Shown: in pieces, positions 1 through 8,000 of the stretch | Position numbering within the stretch: position 1 is the stretch's first letter | Layout: each line of letters starts with the position of its first letter | Assembly (NCBI GenBank): GCA_016714445.1 | Contig: JADJNF010000009.1 | Coordinates: 558,001 to 622,000, forward strand | Source of the DNA: Saprospiraceae bacterium | Lineage (GTDB): Bacteria; Bacteroidota; Bacteroidia; Chitinophagales; Saprospiraceae | DNA length: 64,000 bases | Reading direction: 5' to 3' | Notes under the pieces: generated by a model | Database searches by the model: none | Seen by the model: the letters and a program-made list of their open reading frames with translations, nothing else | What the model was told of the DNA's origin: nothing | Program-made: the position numbers and the translations under genes

Positions 1-172
1 TCATTTTGAGTAAGGACAAAGCGAAGCTTGTCTTTAAAGACATTTATCGTCTTTATAATGGCGACAGAATTTTTGTCTCGATTAAGACATGAGTATCATC
101 GTCTTGAATAAATAATTCTCGTCGGTATATTTCTGCTCAGCTCTTCAAATCCCATTGTATCCTTAATGACGA

Positions 173-571
173 CCCGATGGTCGCAGTTTCAGGCCGTTAT
201 CAGGCCTGATAAATGCACCTCCGATCCTGTACATTTTCCCCGTTGGATATTTATTCTACGGTGTTAAAAATTTATAATTCGTCACCATAAATTCCAATGA
301 AATAAAGCATCGAAAAATGGCTGTAAATTGATTTGTGCATTGTTTTTTGAGATAGAGCATGCTGAATTTTACCCCGTTGGATATTCATCCTACGGGGTAA
401 AAATTTATAAAATATTGTATCGCAGTGGAATGTATCAGGCCGATAAATGGCCTGACAGGTCAGGCCGATAAATGGCCTGACAGGTCAGGCCGATAAATGG
501 CCGGACAAGTCAAACCTGAAAATTGACTGACTTGTCCGGTCTGAAAACGGCCTGAAACTGCGACAATCGGG
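173..571. repeat. 399-bp element with 23-bp terminal inverted repeats
   Basis: The left end (173-195) begins CCCGATGGTCGCAGTTTCAG. The right end (549-571) is its reverse complement with one mismatch in 23. Inside are three direct 25-bp units at 436-460, 461-485 and 486-510, each holding an AGGCC/GGCCT mini-palindrome. A further inverted repeat, CCGGACAAGTCA/TGACTTGTCCGG, lies at 501-512 and 528-539. A roughly 40-bp segment starting CCCCGTTGGATATT occurs twice (about 237 and 372). It has no ORF of its own, so it resembles a non-autonomous (MITE-like) or structured-RNA element. Related but shorter copies lie at 4677-4865 and 18359-18537. Confidence 0.75.
436..510. repeat. Three 25-bp tandem repeats
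   Basis: Three consecutive copies of a 25-base unit starting CAGGCCGATAAATGGCC. The third diverges at its 3' end, where it begins a longer inverted repeat. Each unit can fold on itself through AGGCC/GGCCT. The tract sits inside the 173-571 element. Confidence 0.85.
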
Positions 572-691
572 GTTATTTTTTAGTCTTTCGACCATAATGT
601 TTGATTTTTTTATTTTGACATTTGGCACATGAACTAAGATTACTTATTATCTTGCCTTAAAATTACTATTTCAGCAAAATAAATTTCATAT

Positions 692-2614
692 ATGTCACCA
701 TCCCGCCAGCTCGCCGCCATCATGTTTACCGATATTGTCGGGTTTACTGCTTTGATGGGCAGTGATGAAAAGAAAACTTTTGAGATACTGGAGAAAAACA
801 GGAAAATCCATAAACCCATCATCAGCGAATACAATGGCCGCTGGATCAAAGAGCTGGGTGATGGGGTCATGGCCAGTTTTAGTCTTGTGTCCGATGCGGT
901 CCATGCAGCCATTAAAATCATGGAAGCCTGCAATGCCGCCAATGAATACCAGCTTTGTATAGGCATACACCTGGCAGAGGTGGTGTTTGAAAATGATGAT
1001 GTGTTTGGAGATGGGGTCAATATTGCAGCCCGTATTCAATCTTCGGCTAGCCCGGGCAGTATTTTTATATCTGAATCTGTGCACCGCAGTATCGCCAACA
1101 ATGCCGATATCACAACCCGTTTTGCCAAAGAAGCCATCCTGAAGAATGTCAGCCAACCCATCAGGATGTATCAGGTTTTGGTGGCTGGTAGTGAGATCTT
1201 AGTCCCTGAAAAACCGGCTGCAGTCGTCATTGAAAAAAGTATAGCAGTATTGCCTTTCGTCAATATGAGCAGCGACACTGAGCAGGAATATTTTAGCGAT
1301 GGTATCAGTGAAGAAATCATCAACATGCTGGCGCAGGTATCTGAATTGAAGGTGATCGGAAGGACATCTTCGTTTGCTTTCAAAGGAAAAAACATGGATT
1401 TAAAAATCATTGGCGAGCAATTGAAAGTGACTCACTTACTGGAGGGAAGCGTAAGAAAATCAGGAAACAAATTGCGCGTCACTGCACAGCTCATCAGCGT
1501 GTCAGATGGCTTTCATCTATACTCAGAAAAATTTGACCGTGAACTGGATGACATTTTTGCTATACAGGATGAGATTTCATTGGCCATTCTCAATGCAGTT
1601 AAAATCAAATTAATAGGAAAGGAAGAAAAAGCGGTTCTAAAAAGATATACCGATAACATAGAGGCGTATCAATTGTATTTGAAAGCGAAATATTATTACA
1701 ATAAATATACTCCTGATGCATTCCTGCAAGCCGTTGAATATTTGAACTCGGCTATTGAAATAGAACCCGAATACGCCATAGCCTATTCAAGCCTATCCTA
1801 TTGTTACCTTACATTATGGTATTTTAATTGGATGCCTGAGGAACAATCCCTGCCACAAGCATTAAAAGCCGCTCAACAAGCTATACAGTTGGACAATCAG
1901 ATTGCAGAAAGTCACCTCAGCCAGGGCAGAGTAAAATTGCACTATGAGCTGAACATAAAAGATGCATTGATTGATTACAAAAAGGCTCTAGCAATTAACC
2001 CCAACAGTGCCGAATGTCATATTCAATTGGGCATGTGCTATGCTTTTTTTGGTAATTATACCGAAGCACACCATCATGCTGAGAAGGCAGATAGCCTCGA
2101 TCCATTTTCCTTAATGAATATGTGGTTTATTAGTGCCATATACTGGGCTGCAGCAGATGATAAAAACTTGCTGGCTTATAGCAAAAGAATGATTGAGATG
2201 GAGCCTTACTTCTCTGCTGGCCAGCGAATGCTTGCAGTTTATTATTTATTGCAAAAGAGATATGATGAGGCGATCACAAAGTGTGAAATAGCCATAACCA
2301 TAAATCCTGATTTAATTGAATTACAAACTCTCGCTTCTGTATATGGTATCTCTAGAGATAAAGTGAAGGGCAGGGAAGTGATTGAGCGTATGAAAGAAAT
2401 TAAGAGCTCTGAAACCTCGGGGAATGCTTTTTTGGGAATAGCATATGCGTCAATTGGCGAATTGGATACTGCCTTTGAATATTTTGACAAAGCCTTTGAT
2501 TGCCACGAAGGATTTCTTTTATGGGTAAAGCCTTTTGGTAGGCTTATACCGGGATTTATGGAAGACCCCAGGGCCAAATCACTATTTAAAAGATTGGGAG
2601 TGCCTAATGAATAA
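692..2614 (+). CDS. Class III adenylate/guanylate cyclase with TolB-like and TPR domains
   Basis: The 640-aa protein has three parts. Residues about 6-165 are a class III nucleotide cyclase domain: the metal-binding aspartates are in FTDIVGFT (D14) and LGDG (D57), and the catalytic Asn and Arg are in DGVNIAARI (about N110 and R114), so it looks active. Lys53 (WIKELGDG) fits the purine-selecting position and favours adenylate cyclase, but substrate is inferred. Residues about 182-310 resemble the TolB/FlgO-like domain often fused to such cyclases (IAVLPFVNMSS...SDGISEEI). The rest is TPR repeats. No signal peptide or membrane segment is evident, so it is probably cytoplasmic. A near-duplicate follows 35 bp downstream, suggesting co-transcription. 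Confidence 0.9.
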   Translation: MSPSRQLAAIMFTDIVGFTALMGSDEKKTFEILEKNRKIHKPIISEYNGRWIKELGDGVMASFSLVSDAVHAAIKIMEACNAANEYQLCIGIHLAEVVFENDDVFGDGVNIAARIQSSASPGSIFISESVHRSIANNADITTRFAKEAILKNVSQPIRMYQVLVAGSEILVPEKPAAVVIEKSIAVLPFVNMSSDTEQEYFSDGISEEIINMLAQVSELKVIGRTSSFAFKGKNMDLKIIGEQLKVTHLLEGSVRKSGNKLRVTAQLISVSDGFHLYSEKFDRELDDIFAIQDEISLAILNAVKIKLIGKEEKAVLKRYTDNIEAYQLYLKAKYYYNKYTPDAFLQAVEYLNSAIEIEPEYAIAYSSLSYCYLTLWYFNWMPEEQSLPQALKAAQQAIQLDNQIAESHLSQGRVKLHYELNIKDALIDYKKALAINPNSAECHIQLGMCYAFFGNYTEAHHHAEKADSLDPFSLMNMWFISAIYWAAADDKNLLAYSKRMIEMEPYFSAGQRMLAVYYLLQKRYDEAITKCEIAITINPDLIELQTLASVYGISRDKVKGREVIERMKEIKSSETSGNAFLGIAYASIGELDTAFEYFDKAFDCHEGFLLWVKPFGRLIPGFMEDPRAKSLFKRLGVPNE

Positions 2615-2649
2615 ATTTCAAAATCATTAAAAAACTAATTAAATAACTA

Positions 2650-3225
2650 ATGTCAAAATCTCGCCAACTCGCCGCCATCATGTTTACCGATATTGTCGGG
2701 TTTACTGCTTTGATGGGCAGTGATGAAAAGAAAACTTTTGAGATACTGGAAAAAAACAGGCAAATCCATAAACCCATCATCAGCACCTACCACGGCCGCT
2801 GGATCAAGGAACTCGGTGATGGAGTCATGGCCAGTTTTAGTCTTGTGTCGGATGCGGTCCATGCAGCCATTAAAATCATGGAGGCCTGCAATGCAGCCAA
2901 TGAATACCAGCTTTGTATAGGCATACACCTGGCAGAAGTGGTCTTTGAAAATGATGATGTTTTTGGAGATGGGGTCAATATTGCGGCACGTATTCAGTCT
3001 GCCGCAGCTCCCGGTTGTATTTTTATTTCAGAATCTGTGCACCGCAGTATTTCCAACAATACAGATATTACAACCCGGTTTGCCAAAGAAGCCATCCTGA
3101 AAAATGTCAGTCAACCTATCCGGATGTATCAGGTTTCGGTGGCGGGTAGTGAGATCTTAGTCCCTGAAAAACCGGCTGCAGTTGTTATTGAAAAAGTATT
3201 GCGGTATTGCCTTTCGTCAATATGA
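2650..3225 (+). pseudogene. Cyclase-TPR paralogue, 5' part (frameshifted)
   Basis: This is the N-terminal 191 residues of a second cyclase gene, almost identical to residues 1-185 of the gene at 692. All catalytic motifs are kept (FTDIVGFT, LGDG, DGVNIAARI). The frame is lost at an A5 run at 3191-3195, where the intact neighbour has A6 at 1233-1238. After that the read-through is a short nonsense tail. Restoring one A joins it to the ORF at 3207-4571, giving a roughly 640-aa protein of the same architecture. The break could be a real mutation, a slippage-prone switch or a homopolymer sequencing error; the last is favoured because similar breaks occur elsewhere in the window. Confidence 0.8.
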
Positions 3226-4571
3226 GCAGCGACCCTGAGCAGGAATATTTCAGCGATGGTATCAGTGAAGACATCATCAACGATTTGGCTCAGGTATCTG
3301 AATTAAAAGTAATAGGAAGGACCTCTTCGTTTGCTTTCAAAGGGAAAAACCTGGATTTAAAGGTGATTGGTGACCAACTGAAAGTGACTCATATACTGGA
3401 GGGAAGCGTTAGGAAATCGGGCAACAAACTTCGGGTCACAGCACAGCTCATCAGCGTAGCAGATGGCTTTCATCTCTACTCAGAAAAATTTGATCGTGAA
3501 CTGGATGATATTTTTGCCATCCAGGATGAGATTTCGTTGGCCATCTTAAAAGCCATCAAAATCAAATTATTTGGTGCAGAAAAGGAAGCCGTTTTAAAGA
3601 AATACACCGATAATGTAGAAGCTTATCAGTTGTATCTGAATGGACGTTTTCATGTAAATAAGTTCACACCTGATGGATTTTTTAAAGCCATTGAATATTT
3701 TCAGGCTGCTATTGCTTTAGATCCGGATTATGCCATTGCTTATTCCGGCTTGTCATTTAGTTATATGAATTTAGGACATCAAAACTGGTCATCACCTTAC
3801 AAAAGCCTGCCACTAGCGATTCAGTTCGCAATTAAATCTCTTGAACTGGATGACGAAATGGCTGAAAGCCACCTGGCGGTTGGCCGTGTAAAAGTGCACT
3901 GTGAATTGAAGGTACGTGAAGCGGAAATAGAATTTAAAAAGGCCATCGCCATCAATCCTAACAGTGCTGAAATTTATGTACAACTTGGTTTTTGTGCTGC
4001 AATGCTAGGAAATAATAAAGAGGCAATAGAACATGCAATCAAAGCGGAAAGCCTTGACCCATTCTCGTTGCTGAATCTTTATTATATAGGAATTCCATAC
4101 TGGGGGGTCGGTGATTTTGAAAAAATTTTAGCGCTAGGGAAAAGACTAATTGATCTCGAGCCATATTTCCCTGGTGGCTATTTATGGGTTGGAATTAGTT
4201 ATCTCTTTTCAAAAAGATACGAAGAGGCGATTCCTACATTGGAAATGGCAGTTAAGTTATATCCCGATTTACAAAATCTAAGTTCTCTCGGGAGCTGTTA
4301 TGGATTGATGGGGAATAAAAAGAAGGCCATGGAAATCATTGAACAAATGAATAAAATAGATGGTTCTGCAATCACGGGAAACTTATTAATAGGGTGGGTA
4401 TATGGAAGTATTGGAGAATGGGATACTGCTTTTCGTTATTTTGATCAGGCCATCGAAAATCACGATTTTCATATGAACTTTTTAAAATTCTATTTACGTG
4501 ATGCTCAAATGGATATGAAGGACCCGCGAGCGAAGCAGTTGTTTGAAAAATTGGACTTACCTTACGAATAG
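3207..4571 (+). pseudogene. Cyclase-TPR paralogue, 3' part (TolB-like and TPR)
   Basis: This is the continuation of the gene at 2650 in the next frame. It begins within the TolB-like domain (PFVNMSSDPEQEYFSDGIS) and runs through TPR repeats to a natural stop. The nominal TTG start at 3207 is an artefact of the frameshift and is unlikely to be used. Compared with the upstream paralogue the TolB-like part is highly similar, while the TPR region has diverged clearly. The duplicates may therefore sense different partners through their TPRs while keeping the same output domain. A hairpin terminator follows at 4605-4627. Confidence 0.8.
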
Positions 4572-4604
4572 ATTTCCTAATCCGTAAAATACATTTAATG
4601 CAAT

Positions 4605-4627
4605 AAGACCCTGTGGGTCTTCCTTTT
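4605..4627 (+). terminator. Intrinsic terminator after the cyclase pair
   Basis: AAGACCC, a 3-base loop and GGGTCTT form a perfect 7-bp stem followed by CCTTTT. It lies 34 bases after the stop at 4571, as expected for the end of the cyclase transcript. Confidence 0.7.
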
Positions 4628-4676
4628 GGTTACTAAACCTTGCTTATACTCCCAAAACCCTAAACATGAAAAAAAA

Positions 4677-4865
4677 CCCGATGGTCGAAGTCTCTGACCG
4701 CTACGTATCTGACTTATCAGGCCAATATCGGAGGGATAAATGTGACTTCGATCCTATACATTTACCATTTTGGATAATTATGCTATGGGGATAAGAAATG
4801 GTAATTCGTCACCACAAATGCCAGACATTAGGAAAAAAAACTGACCGGAAGCCGGACACAATCGG
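4677..4865. repeat. Dispersed non-coding repeat, copy 2
   Basis: It begins CCCGATGGTCGAAGTCTCTG, like the end of the 173-571 element, and shares further blocks with it (CGATCCT.TACATTT and AATTCGTCACCA.AAAT). It ends ACACAATCGG, matching the right end of that element. It is closest to the copy at 18359-18537: both contain CCAGACATTA and run directly into the 80-bp structured repeat and terminator that follow T9SS genes. Confidence 0.65.
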
Positions 4866-4866
4866 A

Positions 4867-4944
4867 TGGCTGGCAGACATTTAAACGCTATCACTGGTAT
4901 TTTCACTCCAGGATTACCGGTGGGATGCCTTGGAGTCATCCGAC
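4867..4944. repeat. Structured 3'-flank repeat (copy at 4867)
   Basis: Starts GGCTGGCAGAC and ends GGTGGGATGCCTTGGAGTCA followed by TCCGACCGGA. Related copies are at 18539, 31872, 31969 and 35761. In better-preserved copies CCCACCG pairs with CGGTGGG. The position between a T9SS gene's terminator and the next region recurs each time. Confidence 0.65.
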
Positions 4945-4950
4945 CGGAAA

Positions 4951-4986
4951 AAAAAGCAGCCGAAACAAATGTCCCGGCTGCTTTTA
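4951..4986 (-). terminator. Conserved GCAGCCG terminator of the metalloprotease gene
   Basis: On the minus strand AGCAGCCG and CGGCTGCT form an 8-bp stem around a conserved GGACATTTGTTT loop, followed by a T tract. It is 92 bases beyond the stop at 5077. The same hairpin recurs at 11152, 18619, 32063 and 35853. Confidence 0.8.
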
Positions 4987-5019
4987 TATTTAATTAACTT
5001 ATTGTTATCAACTAAACAA

Positions 5020-5076
5020 ATCAACAAATCAACAAACCCGCCTGACTCCTGCGTAGTAGGCGGGCAGGTCAACAAT
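5020..5076. repeat. Octamer-period repeat and hairpin at the stop codon
   Basis: Three CAAAYNNN-type 8-bp units (CAAATCAA, CAAATCAA, CAAACCCG) lead into an imperfect hairpin (CCCGCCT...AGGCGGG) that ends next to the stop codon. Equivalent tracts abut the stops at 11327, 18825 and 32299. Confidence 0.6.
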
Positions 5077-8000
5077 TTACCGATTGCTGTTAAGCACTAC
5101 CCTTTTCGTCACATCCGGTACTCCTTCTGCTCTTACACGGATTAAATACATGCCATTGGCAAATGATGTCAGATCAACTTCTTCTTTTCCATTAATAGAT
5201 TCTATGTTAACAGATCGAAGCAATTTGCCCTGAAGATTGTACATTTCTAATTGTACTTTTCTTTGATTGTAATTGCTTAAATCTATTTCTATTAATCCGT
5301 TGCTTGGATTCGGCATGATGCTGAAATCAGCCACTGCCAAAATATCTTCCCCTGTTTGTATTGCTGGTCGAAGAGGCGCACCACCAGTAACGCTCACATT
5401 GGCAAAGTTCGCTGCAACTGTACTGTTGGATGTATAATTGGTCACCACCAACCCCACTTCGATACAACTGACCATAACAATATTTTGTGCTCCGATATAA
5501 TACCAGGCGGTACCATTCGATGATGCGTGCATAGAAAACTGATTACCAGTCCTCGTGATGCGCAACCAGTATCTGTTCTGGCTCGCAAACTGTTGCGGGT
5601 AAGCAGCTGCACCTGTTGTTGTACGGAATTCTCTTCTGCTGAAACTGCTGAGATTAGTCATCAGTTGCGCTTTTTTGGCTCCTGCTGTATTGTTCTCACG
5701 CATCGTTACTCCTGCCCATCCCAAAGCATTGCCTGTAATGGATGTCACTTCGGCAGTGATGCTGCCATTGCCACAGAGTTCGTACTGGGCAAATGCCAGT
5801 GCATCACTGGTGAAGGAGTTCGGATAGTAGCAATTGGTGCTGGTTACTGTAAATCTTTGAGTATTGGAGTTGTATGTTGCACTATTTCCTGCATTACATC
5901 CTGCTCCATTGGGTTCAGCACTCCATCCGCATGGTAGGCTGCCTTCCGTGATGGTATATATGAAACTCCAGGACAACGTATTGCCCTCACAGTCGGTATA
6001 TGTCCACGTGTATGTGCGCATACCGGTACAAACAATCGGATTGGGATTGTTGGTCACTACCGGACCAGTGGGTGTCAGCGTTTCTCCGCAGTTGCTCATT
6101 ACTACAGGTGGTGTGGGTTGCGTGGCCAAAGATGGCGAGTTGACTGTGGCTGAACCATTGGCCGGCACCGTAAATGGACTGCGTTCGATGGTATAGACAA
6201 AGCTCCAGGACAGCATATTGCCTTCGCAATCTGTGTAGGAGTAATTGTAGGTGCGGGTTCCTTCACAAACCAGCGGGGTAGGAACATCCACGATGGACAC
6301 AAATACTGGTGCAATGGGCTCACCGCAGTTACTATTAACTGCAGGTGGAACCGGCACTGTAATGGCTGATACGCAAGCTACTGTTGCTGTACCATTGGAA
6401 GGCACTGTAAACGGATTGCGCTCAATTGTATATATGTAACTCCAGGAAGAAGAAGTTGTTCCACAGGAGTAAGTCCAGGTGTAAGTACGCGTTCCTTCGC
6501 AAGTGAGCACGCCAGGATTATTGGTAATTGTCGGGCCGGTTGGTGTGATGGTCGAACCGTCGCAAGCATATACTACCGGCGGCGTAGGCTGTGTAGCTAA
6601 ATCCAGACAGGCAACCGTGGCAGCACCATTTACAGGCAGTACCGGATTGGCCAAAGTGCCGGGTACGGTGGTCACCGGCGTAGATTCAGCACTTACGTTG
6701 TTGGCATCGATGTTGCAGGCGCAGCGGGTTTGGATATTCTCTACCGGACTGGACTGGTTGTAAACGGGTATGGTAGTACTCCAACCTCCACCATTGACCT
6801 GATATTGCAAGGTAGAACCAGCCGGGCATGGGTTGCCAGTTGGCGCGGTAATGCTTCCGCCCGTGAGCGCACAACCGCTGCCGCAGCTGCTGTTGATGAT
6901 GCTCACATTGGCAGGTGCACCGCTGAAGGTGGGGCAGGACGGAGTCGATGTAGCCGTGAAGCAGAAATTGGATGTCTCCCCAATAAAGGCATCGTGTACA
7001 TAAACGTAATAATTAGTGCCAGAAACGGTAGGGATAGAGAACTGAGCGTCAAAACCCGGACCACTATCATCATCCCCGCCTTCACAAACCAAGGCAAAAC
7101 AAGTGCCTGAATATACATTTACCTCAGGGTCCCAACCAGTTGCGGCAGGGAAAAGGAAATCCCAGGTCTGGCCATCCCCTGTGAAGGTGTACCATACGCC
7201 ATCCCCTTCCGCATCGGCACCTGTGCCACAGGTTGCAGCGCCATTCGGGTTGTCAGCGCCTGCACCGATGGTGGTGCCGCAGATATTGCCGCCATTTGTT
7301 ACGATTGGCGTGGCGTTGGTACAGTCGTCATTGACCGGACCGCAAGTGCCCGGAATCGTACTAACAGGTGTGGATTCTGTGCTGGTTATCTGTGGATCCG
7401 ATACACAAGAGCAGCGCGTTTTGATGGTTTGAGCTGGTCCTGTCTGGTTGTAGGTTGGAAGTATTGTACCCCAACCACCGCCATCAACCTGATATTGTAT
7501 TACTGAACCCGCAGGACAAGGCATGCCCCCTGGAGCTGTAATACTTCCACCTGATACGACATTACTGCTGCAAGTACTGTTGACAATGTTTACATTGGCA
7601 GGAGCGACGTTGAAGGTGGGGCAAGTTGAACAGGCTGTCGGAACCGTTGTTCCGCTTACGACAGGACCTGAGCAACTGGTCGTCGTATTACGGCAGCGGA
7701 CATACACTGTGATAGCTGAAGTGGTATAGGTTGGAGCTGTGGTCGACCAGGGACCTCCAGAGTTGGTAGCGTATTCCAGCACCGTGCCTGCGCCACAACC
7801 AGTGGCAGAGATGGTGCCTGTTGTAGAAGGACAAGTGTTATCGGTGATGGTGAGCACCAGGCCGCAATGGTTCGCAGGTGATGCGGAGTTACGTGGATTT
7901 GGAGCGCCCGTTGCAAAATCTGTACTATTATTGTTATCATCAGTACAGCCATTGTTGGCACGCAGAATGGCTGTGGTATTGCTGGGAGCGGGTGCGTTAG

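Larger units (their letters stand above)
1..691. other. Non-coding leader region with inverted-repeat element
   Basis: No convincing gene was found on either strand. The stretch from 173 to 571 is a repeat element described separately. Positions 1-172 and 572-691 show no recognisable coding sequence. The last part is AT-rich and presumably carries the promoter of the cyclase gene that begins at 692, but no clean TAnnTTTG box was identified there. Confidence 0.6.

Noticed and set aside
1..172. Possible gene end at the left edge
   Set aside because: No open frame of useful length on either strand and no recognisable motif.
436..510. Possible short CRISPR array
   Set aside because: The three 25-bp units are directly adjacent without unique spacers and no cas gene is present.
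4930..5145. 71-aa plus-strand ORF across the terminator and octamer tract
   Set aside because: It runs through a terminator hairpin and into the antisense of the protease gene, so it is very unlikely to be coding.
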